From Nemertoderma westbladi (lineage: Eukaryota; Xenacoelomorpha; Nemertodermatida; Nemertodermatidae): a DNA stretch of 64,000 nt. Where the stretch lies: NCBI GenBank assembly GCA_032718475.1, contig JAUCBJ010008352.1, positions 1 to 64,000 of the forward strand, given 5' to 3'. Below the pieces are notes generated by a model, which was not told the DNA's origin, did not search any database, and saw only the letters and a program-made list of their open reading frames with translations. Every line of letters begins with the position of its first letter. Within the stretch, counting starts at the first letter, position 1. This document shows positions 1 to 10,131 of the stretch, piece after piece. A program made the translations under genes and the position numbers.

Positions 1-908
1 CAAACGAATCAGTTATCCCACAAAAGCTTTTACAGTAGCGCCCACCCCTACCCTCGGGTAGCAGCTATCGAAAGAGGAGCCTTCGGGTCGCCTCCGGCTT
101 TGGCCGACTGTTTGCTTTTTTTTTTTCCCCCTGTCTTGAGTTTTTACGTTTGTTATAAATAGTATTACATTTTATTTACAAAGAATTTTAAAAAGTTGTC
201 TGATACTTTTATGCAGGGTGGCTATCTAGACACCCACAGAAATTTTCAGACTAATTGCTCAAAAATTGTATAAGTAGTATACGGTTTTGAAGTTGGCAAT
301 TTCATAATAATCGACCTTTCATTATACATAGTAATAGTAATTTCAATAGGTCTCCCTAAATGGAAATTTGTTATAACTTGAAAACTAAAAGAGTTATTAA
401 ATAGCGGGTTTCAGATTTGGAAACACCATATATAATCGATTAAAAATAATTTCGCATTATTTTGGACCAAAATGGTGTAATAAATAATTGATATCACAGT
501 TAGTAAAGTAAATAATTATTCACAAAAAGTATAAGGAAACCGGGCAATAATTTATCTACTGTACTTTTACCAACTACAGTAGTGCTAGTGGAGCAACTTT
601 GCCATTTACAAACCACTAATGATTTATAGCATTGTTTTACTGTAGCTGTTTCAACGGAATGGGTAATGTTACTTGAAATATATTTCAAATTAGAATCACT
701 GGCTGTTCTCAAACAAAAATCCCGAAATAACGTGTACTAACGTGGCGCCAGATTTTAGAATTTCGAAGACATACTATTAACCTGTAGATAATGATAGAGA
801 ACAGTAAAGGCGAAATAACCGACCCTTGACGTCATACACCGTTCTGACTGGAAATGACTGCGAACTTGTGGAACCCCATTTTACTCAACAACTTTGTTCT
901 CTATATTT
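1..908. other. AT-rich flank of the DNA transposon, no gene
   Basis: No supported gene. The stretch is AT-rich apart from about 80 GC-rich bases near 50-110. It was contiguous with 31002 onwards before the DNA transposon inserted. Bases 370-430 weakly resemble 31590-31650 (both read as 'ATAACT-GA-AAC...' followed by a 'GGAA/TCACCAT' block), so both flanks may belong to one old unclassified repeat. The string CAAAAGCTTTTACAG near base 23 also occurs at the end of the element B LTR (50700-50715), but it is too short to prove a relationship. Confidence 0.4.
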
Positions 909-914
909 ATATAC
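909..914. repeat. Target-site duplication ATATAC, left copy
   Basis: Hexamer directly abutting the left inverted repeat. The same hexamer abuts the right inverted repeat at 30996-31001. Confidence 0.7.
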
Positions 915-1065
915 TACGGAAGCCCATAACGGCCATGTCGCGCGCAAACTTCCATGTCAAGCGCGCAAATTTTATGCCATTTCCGTGTAGAAACATTTGC
1001 GCGCGCGACATGGAAGTTTGCGCGCGCGACATGGAAGTTTGCGCGCTCGACATGGAAGTTTGCCA
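915..1065 (+). repeat. Left terminal inverted repeat of the DNA transposon
   Basis: Begins TACGGAAGCC and contains two 21-nt-type units facing inward, a unique spacer (TTTATGCCATTTCCGTGTAG), then inverted 21-nt units. It matches the reverse complement of 30845-30995 with only a few differences. Because the inner units are themselves inverted relative to the outer ones, each end can also fold on itself. Confidence 0.8.
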
Positions 1066-2165
1066 TATAAACAAGAAAGTTTGACATTAAAGCCGTATTC
1101 CAAGATATAGGTTTATCCATATGTAATGTGGTGTGAACATAATCACAAAATCCTATTAAATGCACATCAATTTCTTTGCTTTCCGGTAGGGTTTGGTGAA
1201 CCTCGTTTATCATAGGCTGGCTAACCTGTAATGCCAGTTCGGCCTCTCCGCCTCTAACAGTTGGGTTATAAAAGTTGCAAACTGGTTTACCGGGTATACA
1301 TTTATAGGTTGACTTTCTTATTGTATGAGTATTCCAGTCCCTGACAATGTCATTAAGTTCACCCTGTAAAATATCGGCGAAACAATACCACATGATATCT
1401 CGTTGAATAATGGAATGAACATCAAAATCTCCGGATTCCATCATCGTGTTAAACAAATCAATCCAAAAATTAGTCCATGACTTCCGTAGGTACGACCACC
1501 AGGCCTCGATGCGTTGGTTGTGTGGTGAGGGGACATATTGATGAGCGTTGTCGTTTTGGCGATAATAGCATTGGGCAGCAGCCATACCACTGTTCTCGGT
1601 ACCTAGATCAGTGGACAGTTTTAAGGGACAACCAAATTCCTTGATTGCTCCAAGGTACAGTTTGGTGATTTCATTTGGATCGTTGTTCGTTCGACATACC
1701 TTAAGCCATATTATCATCCTAGACCAACCATCAATACAGCCGTGTATTGGGAAACTGAAAGTCTTCAGTTTGTCGTAGCCATCGGCATGCCAAGACCCAT
1801 TTGGCCCAAGACTATGGTACTCTCTTCTATGTAATTTACGTTTTTTTTCTTTCTTCGGTAGCGGCAGGATCTATTTCTCGCAATAATATTTGCACCGTTT
1901 TACGCGTTACAGAAAACCCATTCTGGACTAAATAGCGCCACATGTGCCGATATCCCCACGTTGTGCCTGCTCCTTCTATTATTATTCTGATAGCCTTTTC
2001 AACTAAAATGGTATCTTCATACGCATTTCGTCGATAAAGACCTAGAACTACTAACTGACGTCGGAGGGATCGCTCGGAAATTTGAATATTGAATTTGTTT
2101 CTAGTATGGCTGAAATCTCCTTGTGAGAAAGTCCATCATTGATATATGTTTTTATTATGTATTAG
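1066..2165 (-). pseudogene. IS3-like DDE integrase/transposase, frameshifted
   Basis: Degenerate gene of the eukaryotic 'integrase core domain' family (HTH plus rve fold) that would cut and join the transposon ends. Reading from 2165 down: a helix-turn-helix segment; a second HTH with GYRHMWRYL and a VTRKTV motif like IS3 HTH_21 (about 1990-1880); then the catalytic core. Candidate catalytic residues are D in WHADG (1781-1783), D in TDLGTEN (1607-1609) and E in QRIEAWW (1505-1507), with 33 residues between the last two. Two frameshifts are visible: one near 2080 and one at a run of eight A/T at 1841-1848. The frame is otherwise open from about 1840 to the left end, where translation runs into the 21-nt repeats, so the natural C-terminus is uncertain. 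It is inactive as it stands. Confidence 0.75.
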
Positions 2166-2673
2166 GTGTAAAGGGTCTTTTTTTTTATTTGTTTTTTATT
2201 GTTTTTTTTTTTAAGGTCATTTGAATATTATTAAAATTCGGACGAGCCGATAGGCCTATAGCAGTAAAATATATATACGCAGTAAAATAGCACAATATGC
2301 ATTGCATACCGGTAGGCCTATGTCAGTGTGTTATGTACGGTAATGGTACAGTAGTACAGGAACGGTACCACCAGCAGACCGGTACTGGTTAACAGGTGTG
2401 ATTTACAAATTTATCTGTTTATTGCTATGCTATTTACCTCTCTGAGCTACTCTCACACTGACTGTACAGCAATTGTTACCTAACACCTACACTGTCAGAC
2501 TACAGCACTGCTACACTGCTGCTAAACCAGTACGCAGTCAGATACCGGTACTCAAACTGCTGAACTGTTTTCCTGTTCAAAATACTGCATTACTAACAAC
2601 TGAACAGTCAAACAGTAGGACAAGTAAATTCAAATTTCCCGCCCAGACAAAAATTCAAAACGGATATTATATT
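2166..2673. other. Noncoding interior of the DNA transposon
   Basis: Contains a T-rich stretch at 2178-2212 and repeated short CGGTA/TACCGG and CAGTA words (2240-2600). No coding homology seen; probably the 5' flank of the integrase gene. Confidence 0.4.
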
Positions 2674-3130
2674 AAGTTTGCGGGCGACATGGCCGTTATG
2701 GGCTTCCCCATGTCGCGCGCGCAAACTTCCATGTCGCGCGCGCAAACTTCCATGTCGCGCGCGCAAACTTCCATGTCGCGCGCGCAAACTTCCATGTCGC
2801 GCGCGCAAACTTCCATGTCGCGCGCGCAAACTTCCATGTCGCGCGCGCAAACTTCCATGTCGCGCGCGCAAACTTCCATGTCGCGCGCGCAAACTTCCAT
2901 GTCGCGCGCGCAAACTTCCATGTCGCGCGCGCAAACTTCCATGTCGCGCGCGCAAACTTCCATGTCGCGCCCGCAAACTTCCATGTCGCGCGCGCAAACT
3001 TCCATGTCGCGTGCGCAAACTTCCATATCGCGCGCGCAAACTTCCATGTCGCGCGCGCAAACTTCCATGTCGCGCGCGCAAACTTCCATGTCGTGCGCGC
3101 AAACTTCCATGTCGCGCGCGCAAACTTCAT
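2674..3130 (+). repeat. Internal inverted-repeat relic plus 21-nt minisatellite, about 20 copies
   Basis: Bases 2674-2707 match the first 34 bases of the left inverted repeat (reversed) with one mismatch, then join a tandem array of a 21-nt unit, ATGTCGCGCGCGCAAACTT plus CC. About 20 units run from 2708 to 3128 with only a handful of substitutions. Since 21 is a multiple of three and the unit has no stop in any frame, long ORFs appear in several frames on both strands (on plus a seven-residue MSRAQTS repeat). I regard these ORFs as artefacts. The same unit builds the inner parts of both terminal repeats. Confidence 0.85.
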
Positions 3131-3484
3131 TATACTCGCGCACATAAGCGCAGACCAGACTAGCTGGCATTTATTAATAAAATTGTGACAAATATACGAT
3201 TATAAGGTTACACTATTATAACATCAGTAAAACAATCAGGATAAATATCACCACTAAATTATTAAATAAAATATATGTCGATAGTTGGCTAAAATAAAGC
3301 TTAAATTAAAATTGCAACGGGGTACGGTTAATATAACACAGGGACGACACGTTATAATAAACATTAATACAAATACAGTTATTGCGACAGTAAAAGTTTG
3401 TGTACGGTTCGAATTAACACCAATTGAGAGTATGCACTAAAGGAACAAACTTAAAATCCGTAAAATTGTAGTATTCTATTATGT
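3131..3484. other. AT-rich stretch between 21-nt array and LINE coding region
   Basis: No gene. Probably includes the 3' untranslated end of the LINE and its junction with the DNA transposon. I could not place that boundary because no poly(A) tail or duplication is evident. Confidence 0.35.
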
Positions 3485-4275
3485 TTAGTTTTGTTTAGTT
3501 CCATGCAGATCATAGCAATTCTTTACGAAATTAGCACAAATTATGTTGTTGAGTGAGTTAATGCCAGTTTGGAATCCTGTCATGAGTGCACGTTTGTTAT
3601 ATTCACATGTTAGTATTGACCACATAGAAGGGATTTGGTACGTTTCCTTTGCTCGTCTGTAGGTGCTCATAAGGCCCCTGTATAATGTGTAGGATATTGC
3701 GTTATCCAAAGCGAGTTTGTAAGGTGAATATAGGGCATCTAAGTATTTGCAATGACGTGGAAACGGCGCTACGATAGGCCATGGTGTTAAGAGGCAACAT
3801 GTTCAGGAGCTCGTATAATGTGTCGTTGTTCATATAGACTCCAACGTTGCAGAAGTCGGCGTAGAGCCTGTCAATACGAGATGGCTGAATCAATACGAGA
3901 TATGTCATTCTTGCTCAGGCTACCGATCGTGTACTTTAGCTTGTATGTCAAGCTTGGGATAACAAGTGACTTCCAGAGATATGATAATGTTTCAGTATCT
4001 AACCATTGCGATGTCCACCCCTTCTGCTGAAAAATTCCTCCCAATTTCCATATGTGCTGAGTGCACTCTGCGGCGGTGTGTGCGCTGGTTTTGTTGGATG
4101 AAAGAGTGTAGCCCAGGAACTCGATTGTCTGACTTTCGGGTATTAGATGTCCATTAATACTGAGGAAACACAGTATGTAAGTGTTGGTGTTGACTTCGCT
4201 GTACATCCAGTGACATTTAGTCGGCTCGAACATTAGTTGTAATTTATTGAGCCCCATGTTCAGTATAGTTGACAT
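3485..4275 (-). pseudogene. LINE reverse transcriptase, C-terminal part, frameshifted
   Basis: Continues the RT from the palm into the thumb and C-terminal region in three overlapping pieces (3871-4275, 3702-3908, 3485-3709). It includes the segment after YADD (KLQLMFEPTKCHWM..., then IEFLGYTL), which matches the 'K---FLG' motif D/E region of LINE RTs. Further on is a connection region with LSYLWKSLVIPSLTY, comparable to the 'Y---KLIIPSLLY' part of CR1-type elements. The piece starting at 4275 is in frame with the preceding palm ORF and separated from it by one stop (4279-4281). Confidence 0.65.
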
Positions 4276-4278
4276 GCG

Positions 4279-4917
4279 TTAAATTTCGTGTTTAGTAGTG
4301 GCTAAAAGAAATACATCGTCAGCATACATTATGCACCCAAACCAGATGTCGTTGATCATGCACCCCAGTCCGGATTCAGTAAGCGACTGCATGATGCTGA
4401 TGGTGTAAAGATTAAATAAGCATGGTGACAGTACTGATCCTTGCATGATCCCTCTCGGCATATTTATGCCAACCGTGTCAATCAGATTACTGAATTTGAG
4501 GTACACCATGGCGATGCTGTAGTAGTGAACCAGTACACAGCAGATGAATGGGTTTATAATACCTGATAACTTCTCGAAGAGAACTGCGTGGTCAACTTCA
4601 TCGAAAGCAGATTTGATATCTAGTTGGCACATGAACAGACCTGATCCTAGTTCACTAAAGTGCTGTATACATTCCAGTATCAAGCCAATGGCGGCCTCGC
4701 ATCCCACTTGTTCTTTGTAGGCTAACTGATAGTCGTTTCTCGGAAGGACATTCTCAAGGAAACCCTTGTATATTATACGCTCGAGTACCTTTGCTAATAG
4801 ACATATGCTGGCAATCAGTCTATAAGAGTTAGTTCTCATGGGATCTTCCTCTTCCCTTTGTATAAGCTTGTTATGCTCCAAAAACATATGGTACCATGCC
4901 AATACGTATACTTGCAT
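4279..4917 (-). pseudogene. LINE reverse transcriptase palm domain
   Basis: Copies LINE RNA at the nicked target. Visible motifs: fingers region SYRLIASICLLAKVLERII; motif A with CQLDIKSAFDEVDH; motif B with PRGIMQGSVLSPCLFN; and the catalytic box MYADDVFLL (YADD near 4316-4327). The ORF overlaps the end of the preceding endonuclease ORF by 46 bases in another frame, so at least one frameshift separates them. Confidence 0.8.
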
Positions 4918-6608
4918 TATACATATTTGCTAACAGGTGACACATAGTCACGGGGTTGGCGGATAAAAGGTGCTCCACTGTTATGGAATTGAGGTCCGGT
5001 GATTTCCCTACCGATAGAGATAATATGGATTTCCTTATAATTTCTTCAGATATGGTTGGTACAGTAGTATTCTTGCATTGTCTGTCTAAATTTTTGATGA
5101 TATTGGAAGTGCTAGTAACGTTTCTTGTAATTCTGTCCCTATATGACTGGCGTATTTGATCCTGAATCTGAGTTGGTGGTGTGCTTGGTGAACCCTTGTT
5201 TGAAAATTTTCGCCAGAAACCCTTTGGGTTGCTCTTCAGCTTGTGAGTTACTTCACCGACTGATCTTGCAACGTGCATCTTCATAAGTAAATTTTTTAGT
5301 TGTCGTACTCCACGTTTGGACTGTTTGAAGGCAATCCCCACCTCATCATTAGGATCTTTCCCATTATTGACCCATAGGTTGTACAGGCTGCGGGTGGTTC
5401 GACATCGTTCCGAAAGTGTAGTTGAGCGTATTCTATAGTTTTTAGTAATTCTTTTCTTTTTGATTACATTAATAGTTTCAAGTGCTGATTTGTGTAACGC
5501 AGTGTTAATGTTGTTGGCAAAAGTATTGAGGTCATCTATGGTGTCGATAGCGAGTAATGCCATTCCCTCAAGGTAATTATCTAGAGTTCGACAGTACATG
5601 TCTTTCCGCTTCTTGGATGCGCTACTCCAATTGAACCATATAGGTGTCTGTTTTGTAGCTGTTTTTTTCACCAACTCTTCCTTTACAGAATCACAGTTGA
5701 TGGAAATCACGATTGGTAGATGATCAGACAAATTATCTGCTTCATCATATTCTATGATGTATCCCCCTATGACTTTAAATGGTCCATTGATTGGCATCAC
5801 AATGTGGTCGATATAACTCCGATGAGCACCCCCAGTATAAGTATATGCTGGTCCTGTCACATTGTCAAGTGTGTCTAAAGCTGTAATATTGTATTTGAGT
5901 AGGAAGTTGTTCAGAATGAGGTCACGGTCTGTTGCATTGGGTCTGAGGAATCGTGGTCCTTGTTCTGACCCCAAGTCCGCATTAGTGTCCATCATAATAA
6001 TGGGGATTGCTGCTGGGTACATAGCGATTAAAGCAGTATGCCGACCAAGGTACTCATTATAACTTTGATTTTTTTTGTTAGAGTCTGGTGCATAGCCTGA
6101 AAGTAGAAGAACTCGAACGTTGCCAGTGTCACCGATTATTCCAACAATGTCGTCTCCAGAAGCGACTTTGGCCCAGTTACATACTTTATCTTTATGGAAT
6201 GCCAAGGCTACCCCTCCAGCACCTCTAAACCCTATTAGGGTTGTTCATTAGATCACTAGTAGAGTAGAAGAGCTCGAAGATTTCATTGAGTGATTCCTTG
6301 GCATGATCGAGCTCTATAGCATCCATCCAGTCCTCCTGAATTCCAATGACATCACATACTTCAAGCAGTTTGTCTATCTGATCGATGCTACTCGAGTACC
6401 CATGGCAGTTTAAGGATCCTAATGTCAATTTTACTTTACGAGATTTATAATTCGTGTTGTTAGTACCAGTGTTCTTATTCGCTGCAGAGTCTAACTTTGA
6501 AAATGGAAAATCCTTTGGTGGTGTCTTGGCATGAGTTTCTGTAAGGGTGGGGCCAGTGCAGTATTCTGTATATTCGGTTATTTTAGTATCTGCGACTGGC
6601 ATATCCAT
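4871..6608 (-). pseudogene. LINE EEP (APE-like) endonuclease and linker, one frameshift
   Basis: Nicks target DNA for target-primed reverse transcription. The N-terminal piece (6608-6225) has LGSLNCHGY and IGIQEDW, giving the Asn and Glu of the active site. A frameshift at about 6210-6225 leads to the longer piece (6205-4871), with GAGGVALAFHKDK at its start, DTNADLG (Asp/Asn), SYIDHIV and finally SDHLPIV, the catalytic Asp-His pair. The remaining roughly 290 residues are the linker that precedes the RT and include KNPKGFWRKF-type residues common to LINEs. Confidence 0.8.
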
Positions 6609-6825
6609 TGTTAAAAGTAAGACCTGTTCAAAGGATTCCTCGACAGATAGTAATCCTGTGGGATCTGGTAGTGTGTCATGTAATCTCGCTTATGTTGTCT
6701 TGTGTCTTCTTTGGAGTTTTCCAACCCACTAAAATCATGCGTGGTTGCATTGTAGCATTTCAAGTCACTTTCTGCTCTATAGTTATGTTTCCTTGATTTC
6801 TCATGGAAACTACGGGAGTGATCAT

Positions 6826-7860
6826 CTATGAAAGGTTCTTTTGGGGCATCTGGGAGTCATGCTGTTCCCTGTGGTTCAGTGCAAAGCTATTATCAGATTG
6901 CTTTCCTGAATGTCGTCCTTGCCAGTTATTAGTCGCATGTCTGTCTGGGTTTGTTTGGGATTCTTTACATACAATCCCAGAAGGCCAGAATGCATTGTGC
7001 ATAAGAATATCTTTAAGATTGGAATCTGTGGTTAGGCGAATGCTTTTCCCATCTCCATGAAGGCGGGTTGTGATTCGATGCACATTAATTTTCCTTTCAA
7101 TAAGGAAATTTACTACATCATCCTAAGTGTTATTCTTATTAATACCAGAAATAAAGAGTTGTACTTTGAGGTGTGATTCGGCACACCTCAATGGGATTCC
7201 ACATCTTTCAGATTGGATTAAATTGTCCTCACCCTCGCGATTATTTACCGAGTTCACTGCAATTCTTTTGGTAATCCCCTTTGGTTGATGTTGGATGGCA
7301 TGCTGTTGCTGCTTACCTTTGCGTTCAACTGTGTGTATGCTGGTAGTGTCTGACATTGTATTATCGGTATCGATATTACTTAGTAGGTGATAAGGATTGG
7401 GGCCAATGATTGTACTACCAATGTCCCTTTGCTGTGGCCATTGTTTTGCGACATGTTTGTTCCTCGGAATGCTGAATGAAGTACTATATTCCTTTAATTG
7501 CTGGTTACTGTGCTCATCTAGGAACTTTACTTGAGGTAAAATTGGTTCAGATGAATGAAAAGTACCTGGTATGTCTTCATCATCATTAATTGAGTCTATT
7601 ATCAGCCATTCAGATTCTGTTTCATTGCTTGGGGTCAAGGTGCATTGTGTGCCTATGGCAGGGTTGCCTTGTTTCCTGGTCGATATAATGTTCCGAAACT
7701 TTTCCTCCAATACAATCCAGTAGTTATGCTCATGGTTTAAATCTTGTTCTATTGTCTTATTTCGCTCTTTTAGTTTGTCGTTATTGGTTTCGAGTAGGCA
7801 AATGCGATGGTGCTGTATGAGTCCAAATAACTTGGTGCATTGCGAGGATTGCTGTTCCTG
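6826..7860 (-). pseudogene. LINE ORF: coiled coil plus RRM-like domain with one in-frame stop
   Basis: The open frame starts near 7860 with a heptad-like stretch (KLKERNKTIEQDL), runs through a low-complexity section, then reaches KVQLFISGINKN. It is stopped once by TAG at 7123-7125 and continues in the same frame with DDVVNFL and ILMHNAFWPSGIVCKE. 'LFISGI...DDV..fL...WP-GI-V' matches the RRM-like domain that precedes the endonuclease in many CR1/Rex1-like LINEs; it probably binds element RNA. It sits between the protease and the endonuclease. Confidence 0.6.
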
Positions 7861-7967
7861 TATGTTGTTGTGCTTGGTTGTGTTGGTTGGGCTGCTAATG
7901 TCGGGGTCATATTATAGGTTGGGGCATTGAAGTCGGGTAGGAGGATGGAATCCAGGGTATCTGGATC

Positions 7968-8603
7968 TCATAATTTATGGTCCACGAGGCACTGTAGTAA
8001 CCATTGTCGCAGGTTAACATTTTGTATCTTACCTGATAGACTATTACCGGTAGATACCATTGTCGCATATAGGTATGCGAATACGCCGCAATCATTGCTT
8101 AGAGGTTTTTGGAGGGGGTAATTGTTGATGTGAGAGACGACAGTCCATAAACTTTTTGCCCCTCCAGAGACATATTCGATTGAGTTTAGCAGTTTACAAA
8201 TTCGCCGAGTCACTGTAGATGGTCGAGTCATTGCATTGATGCTGCACAAGGTATAAACACTATGATCGCTGAGATCAGCAATATGCAGAACGAAATGGTC
8301 ATTAAAGCAGTCAGGAAAGAGGCACAGTGATGTAGATCTTATGTTGCAGGTAGATGTAATATATTTCAAGGCACTTGAAAAATCGAACCTTTCTTGATGC
8401 AACTTACTACAAAGACTTGAGTCGATACAGCCTATTCTATTATTTCCCATTGAGTTATTTAAAATAGATAAAAAAGAATACACAATGACAGTTGAAAGCT
8501 TGCATCCTGGTTGTAGGTAGTCCCAGTCTGGATCTGATGACTTAATAATCACTTTGCTGTTTATTACTGGTGTTTTGAGGATGGCTAATTCGCGCATCAT
8601 CAT
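7968..8603 (-). pseudogene. Ulp1-like (C48) cysteine protease domain in LINE ORF1
   Basis: 211 codons with the C48 layout: DWDYLQPGCKLSTVIVYSFL near the start corresponds to the substrate-side helix of Ulp1 ('D---L-pg--l-d--in-yl'). NDHFVLHIADL supplies the catalytic His, and LQKPLSNDCGVFAYLYA supplies the oxyanion Gln and the catalytic Cys in the classic NDCGVF box. The catalytic Asp is less clear. It joins the upstream ORF by a frameshift at about 8600. It ends at TGA (7968-7970), but the frame stays open beyond, so the stop is probably a mutation. A role in cutting or de-conjugating a ubiquitin-like protein is inferred from the family only. Confidence 0.7.
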
Positions 8604-9201
8604 GCTCTAAGTCTGTATCAGGATATAATTTATATTCTTCTTGTGAATTATTGCATTCTCCCTTGTACACCACATCCTTGTTACGGTTAATGGTTGGTGT
8701 TACTGTATAATTAGTGTTTTCGGTCGATGTAATGATGGTGGTTGCACTGGTTGGATGGTTGGGAGTTGTTCCTCCCTTCTTATGTATAGTAGGTTTGAAG
8801 AAGTCAGAAATTTTACTTCTTTTTCCTTTGGACATAAGTGCTTGTGTGTCTGTGACAGCTAGGGGTAGCTTGAGGTCACCTGTCACCTGGAGCAATGCAT
8901 CGTCAGAAATGTCTATCAACTCTGGAGTGGATAAACCGGATGGGCGACTAGTTGGTTGGAGATACCCCCCACATGATTGGTCTTTCATGTAAATCCCTGA
9001 TTGAGTGGCTGCTCGATCAGTATATAGCATGCTGTCCAAAAGTTTGGAATTCGGAACAGGAATTGGGGTATCCCTGACTGGCCTGACTGTAACCTCCCTA
9101 TGCCTCCATATGCTGTCACTATGACGATCTTCGACCATGACATCAGTAAAATGGGCTGGGTGGTTTATTAACGGATGCTCTGTGATGTTCAGTTGGGGCA
9201 A
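8542..9201 (-). pseudogene. LINE ORF1 middle region, unknown function
   Basis: 219 codons in the same frame as the repeat-bearing ORF to its right, from which it is separated by one TAA (9208-9210). Low-complexity and polar. It contains KRSKISDFFKPTIHKK, which resembles a PCNA-interacting (PIP) or similar short linear motif of the form x-x-I-x-x-F-F. That reading is speculative. It leads into the protease through a frameshift near 8600. Confidence 0.5.
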
Positions 9202-9207
9202 TGGTGA

Positions 9208-10126
9208 TTAGAGTTCCTGGTGTAAAGGTGTGTGGTGTGTCAGAAAAGTTGGTGCAGGGTTTGCCTGGGGAATAGGTATGGTGTTATATGATGTTTGTAT
9301 ATGAGTTGTGGGACTATTAATATTACCTATTATATGTGAGTAACTAACTAACCCATTGTTTGTGTCACATTTAGGGCGGAATAGGTTGTTATGAGAAAAC
9401 CCAATCTCTGAGCTTTCCTGGGCTGGGTCATAGGCTGTATGGATACCCGGGCCTACCCAGCCCGGGAGCTGTGCAGAGGTTGAGGTTAGCGTTGTGTCGG
9501 TAACGTCTGCCTGCTGTTGCCGGATCCCCATCGATGCGTTGGCCCTGTTACGGATAGTGCTCGGGTCGGCAAGTTTGTCCCGGATCATCCTCGGCTCGCC
9601 AGGTTTGTCCCAAATTGTCATTGGGTCAGTGGGTTCATCCCGGATTGTCTTCGGGTCAGCCGATTCGTTGGGGATCAACTTCGGGTTGGCCGGTTCGTCC
9701 TGGATCATCATCTGGTCGACGGGTTCGTCCCGGATCATCCCCCAGTCGGTGGGTTCATCTGGGATCATCGTCTGGTTGCCAGGTTCATCCTGGATCATCC
9801 TAGGGTCAGCGGTTTCTTCAGGGATAAATTTTGGGTTGGCCAGTTCAATCCAGATCATCCTTTGGTCGGTGGATTCATCCCGGATCATCCTAGGGTCGGC
9901 GGGTTTGTTGGGGAACAATTTCGGATTGGCCGGCTCGTCCCAGATCGTCCTTTGGTCGGCGGGTTCGTCCTGGATCGTCCCCAGGTTGGCGGGTTACTCC
10001 TGGACCATCCTCCGGTTCGCGGGTTTGTAGAGGATCAACTTCAGGGCGGCCGGTTCGTCCCAGATCATCCTCTGGTCGATGGGTTCGTCCTGGATCATCC
10101 TTCGGTCGGCGGGTACATCCCATGTC
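9208..10126 (-). pseudogene. LINE ORF1 repeat domain (10-residue DEPAD-type repeats), left part
   Basis: About 19 tandem 30-bp units (9540-10126) encode variants of a 10-residue motif of the type DEPADxRMIQ, rich in Asp, Glu and Pro. About 110 non-repetitive residues follow. Read across the element A insertion, the frame is the same as the SAP-bearing part at 29956-30519. It has one internal stop (TAA at 9994-9996) and ends at TAA 9208-9210. Acidic, probably disordered. Confidence 0.65.
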
Positions 10127-10131
10127 GATGT
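10127..10131. repeat. Target-site duplication GATGT of element A, left copy
   Basis: The pentamer lies directly before the TG that opens the left LTR; the partner is at 29951-29955. Removing element A plus one copy restores a continuous LINE reading frame. Confidence 0.8.

Larger units (their letters stand above)
3485..10131 (-). mobile_element. LINE, 3' part, split by element A
   Basis: Non-LTR retrotransposon read right to left. Its 5' part lies beyond element A at 29951-30600. Domain order across both parts: SAP, 30-bp repeats, Ulp1-like protease, coiled coil, an RRM-like segment, EEP endonuclease, RT. The 3' end is around 3.2-3.5 kb. The EEP endonuclease and the 'WP-GI-V' C-terminal signature of the RRM-like segment place it with CR1/Rex1/L2-type LINEs. 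Several frameshifts and in-frame stops make this copy inactive. Confidence 0.75.

Noticed and set aside
500-712. 70-codon minus ORF
   Set aside because: No motif, AT-rich flank, length expected by chance.
2708-3128. Possible CRISPR-like array
   Set aside because: Uniform 21-nt units with no unique spacers, in a eukaryotic transposon setting.
2473-3170. Several overlapping ORFs of 150-224 codons on both strands
   Set aside because: They are translations of a 21-nt tandem repeat that lacks stops in all frames; no coding evidence.
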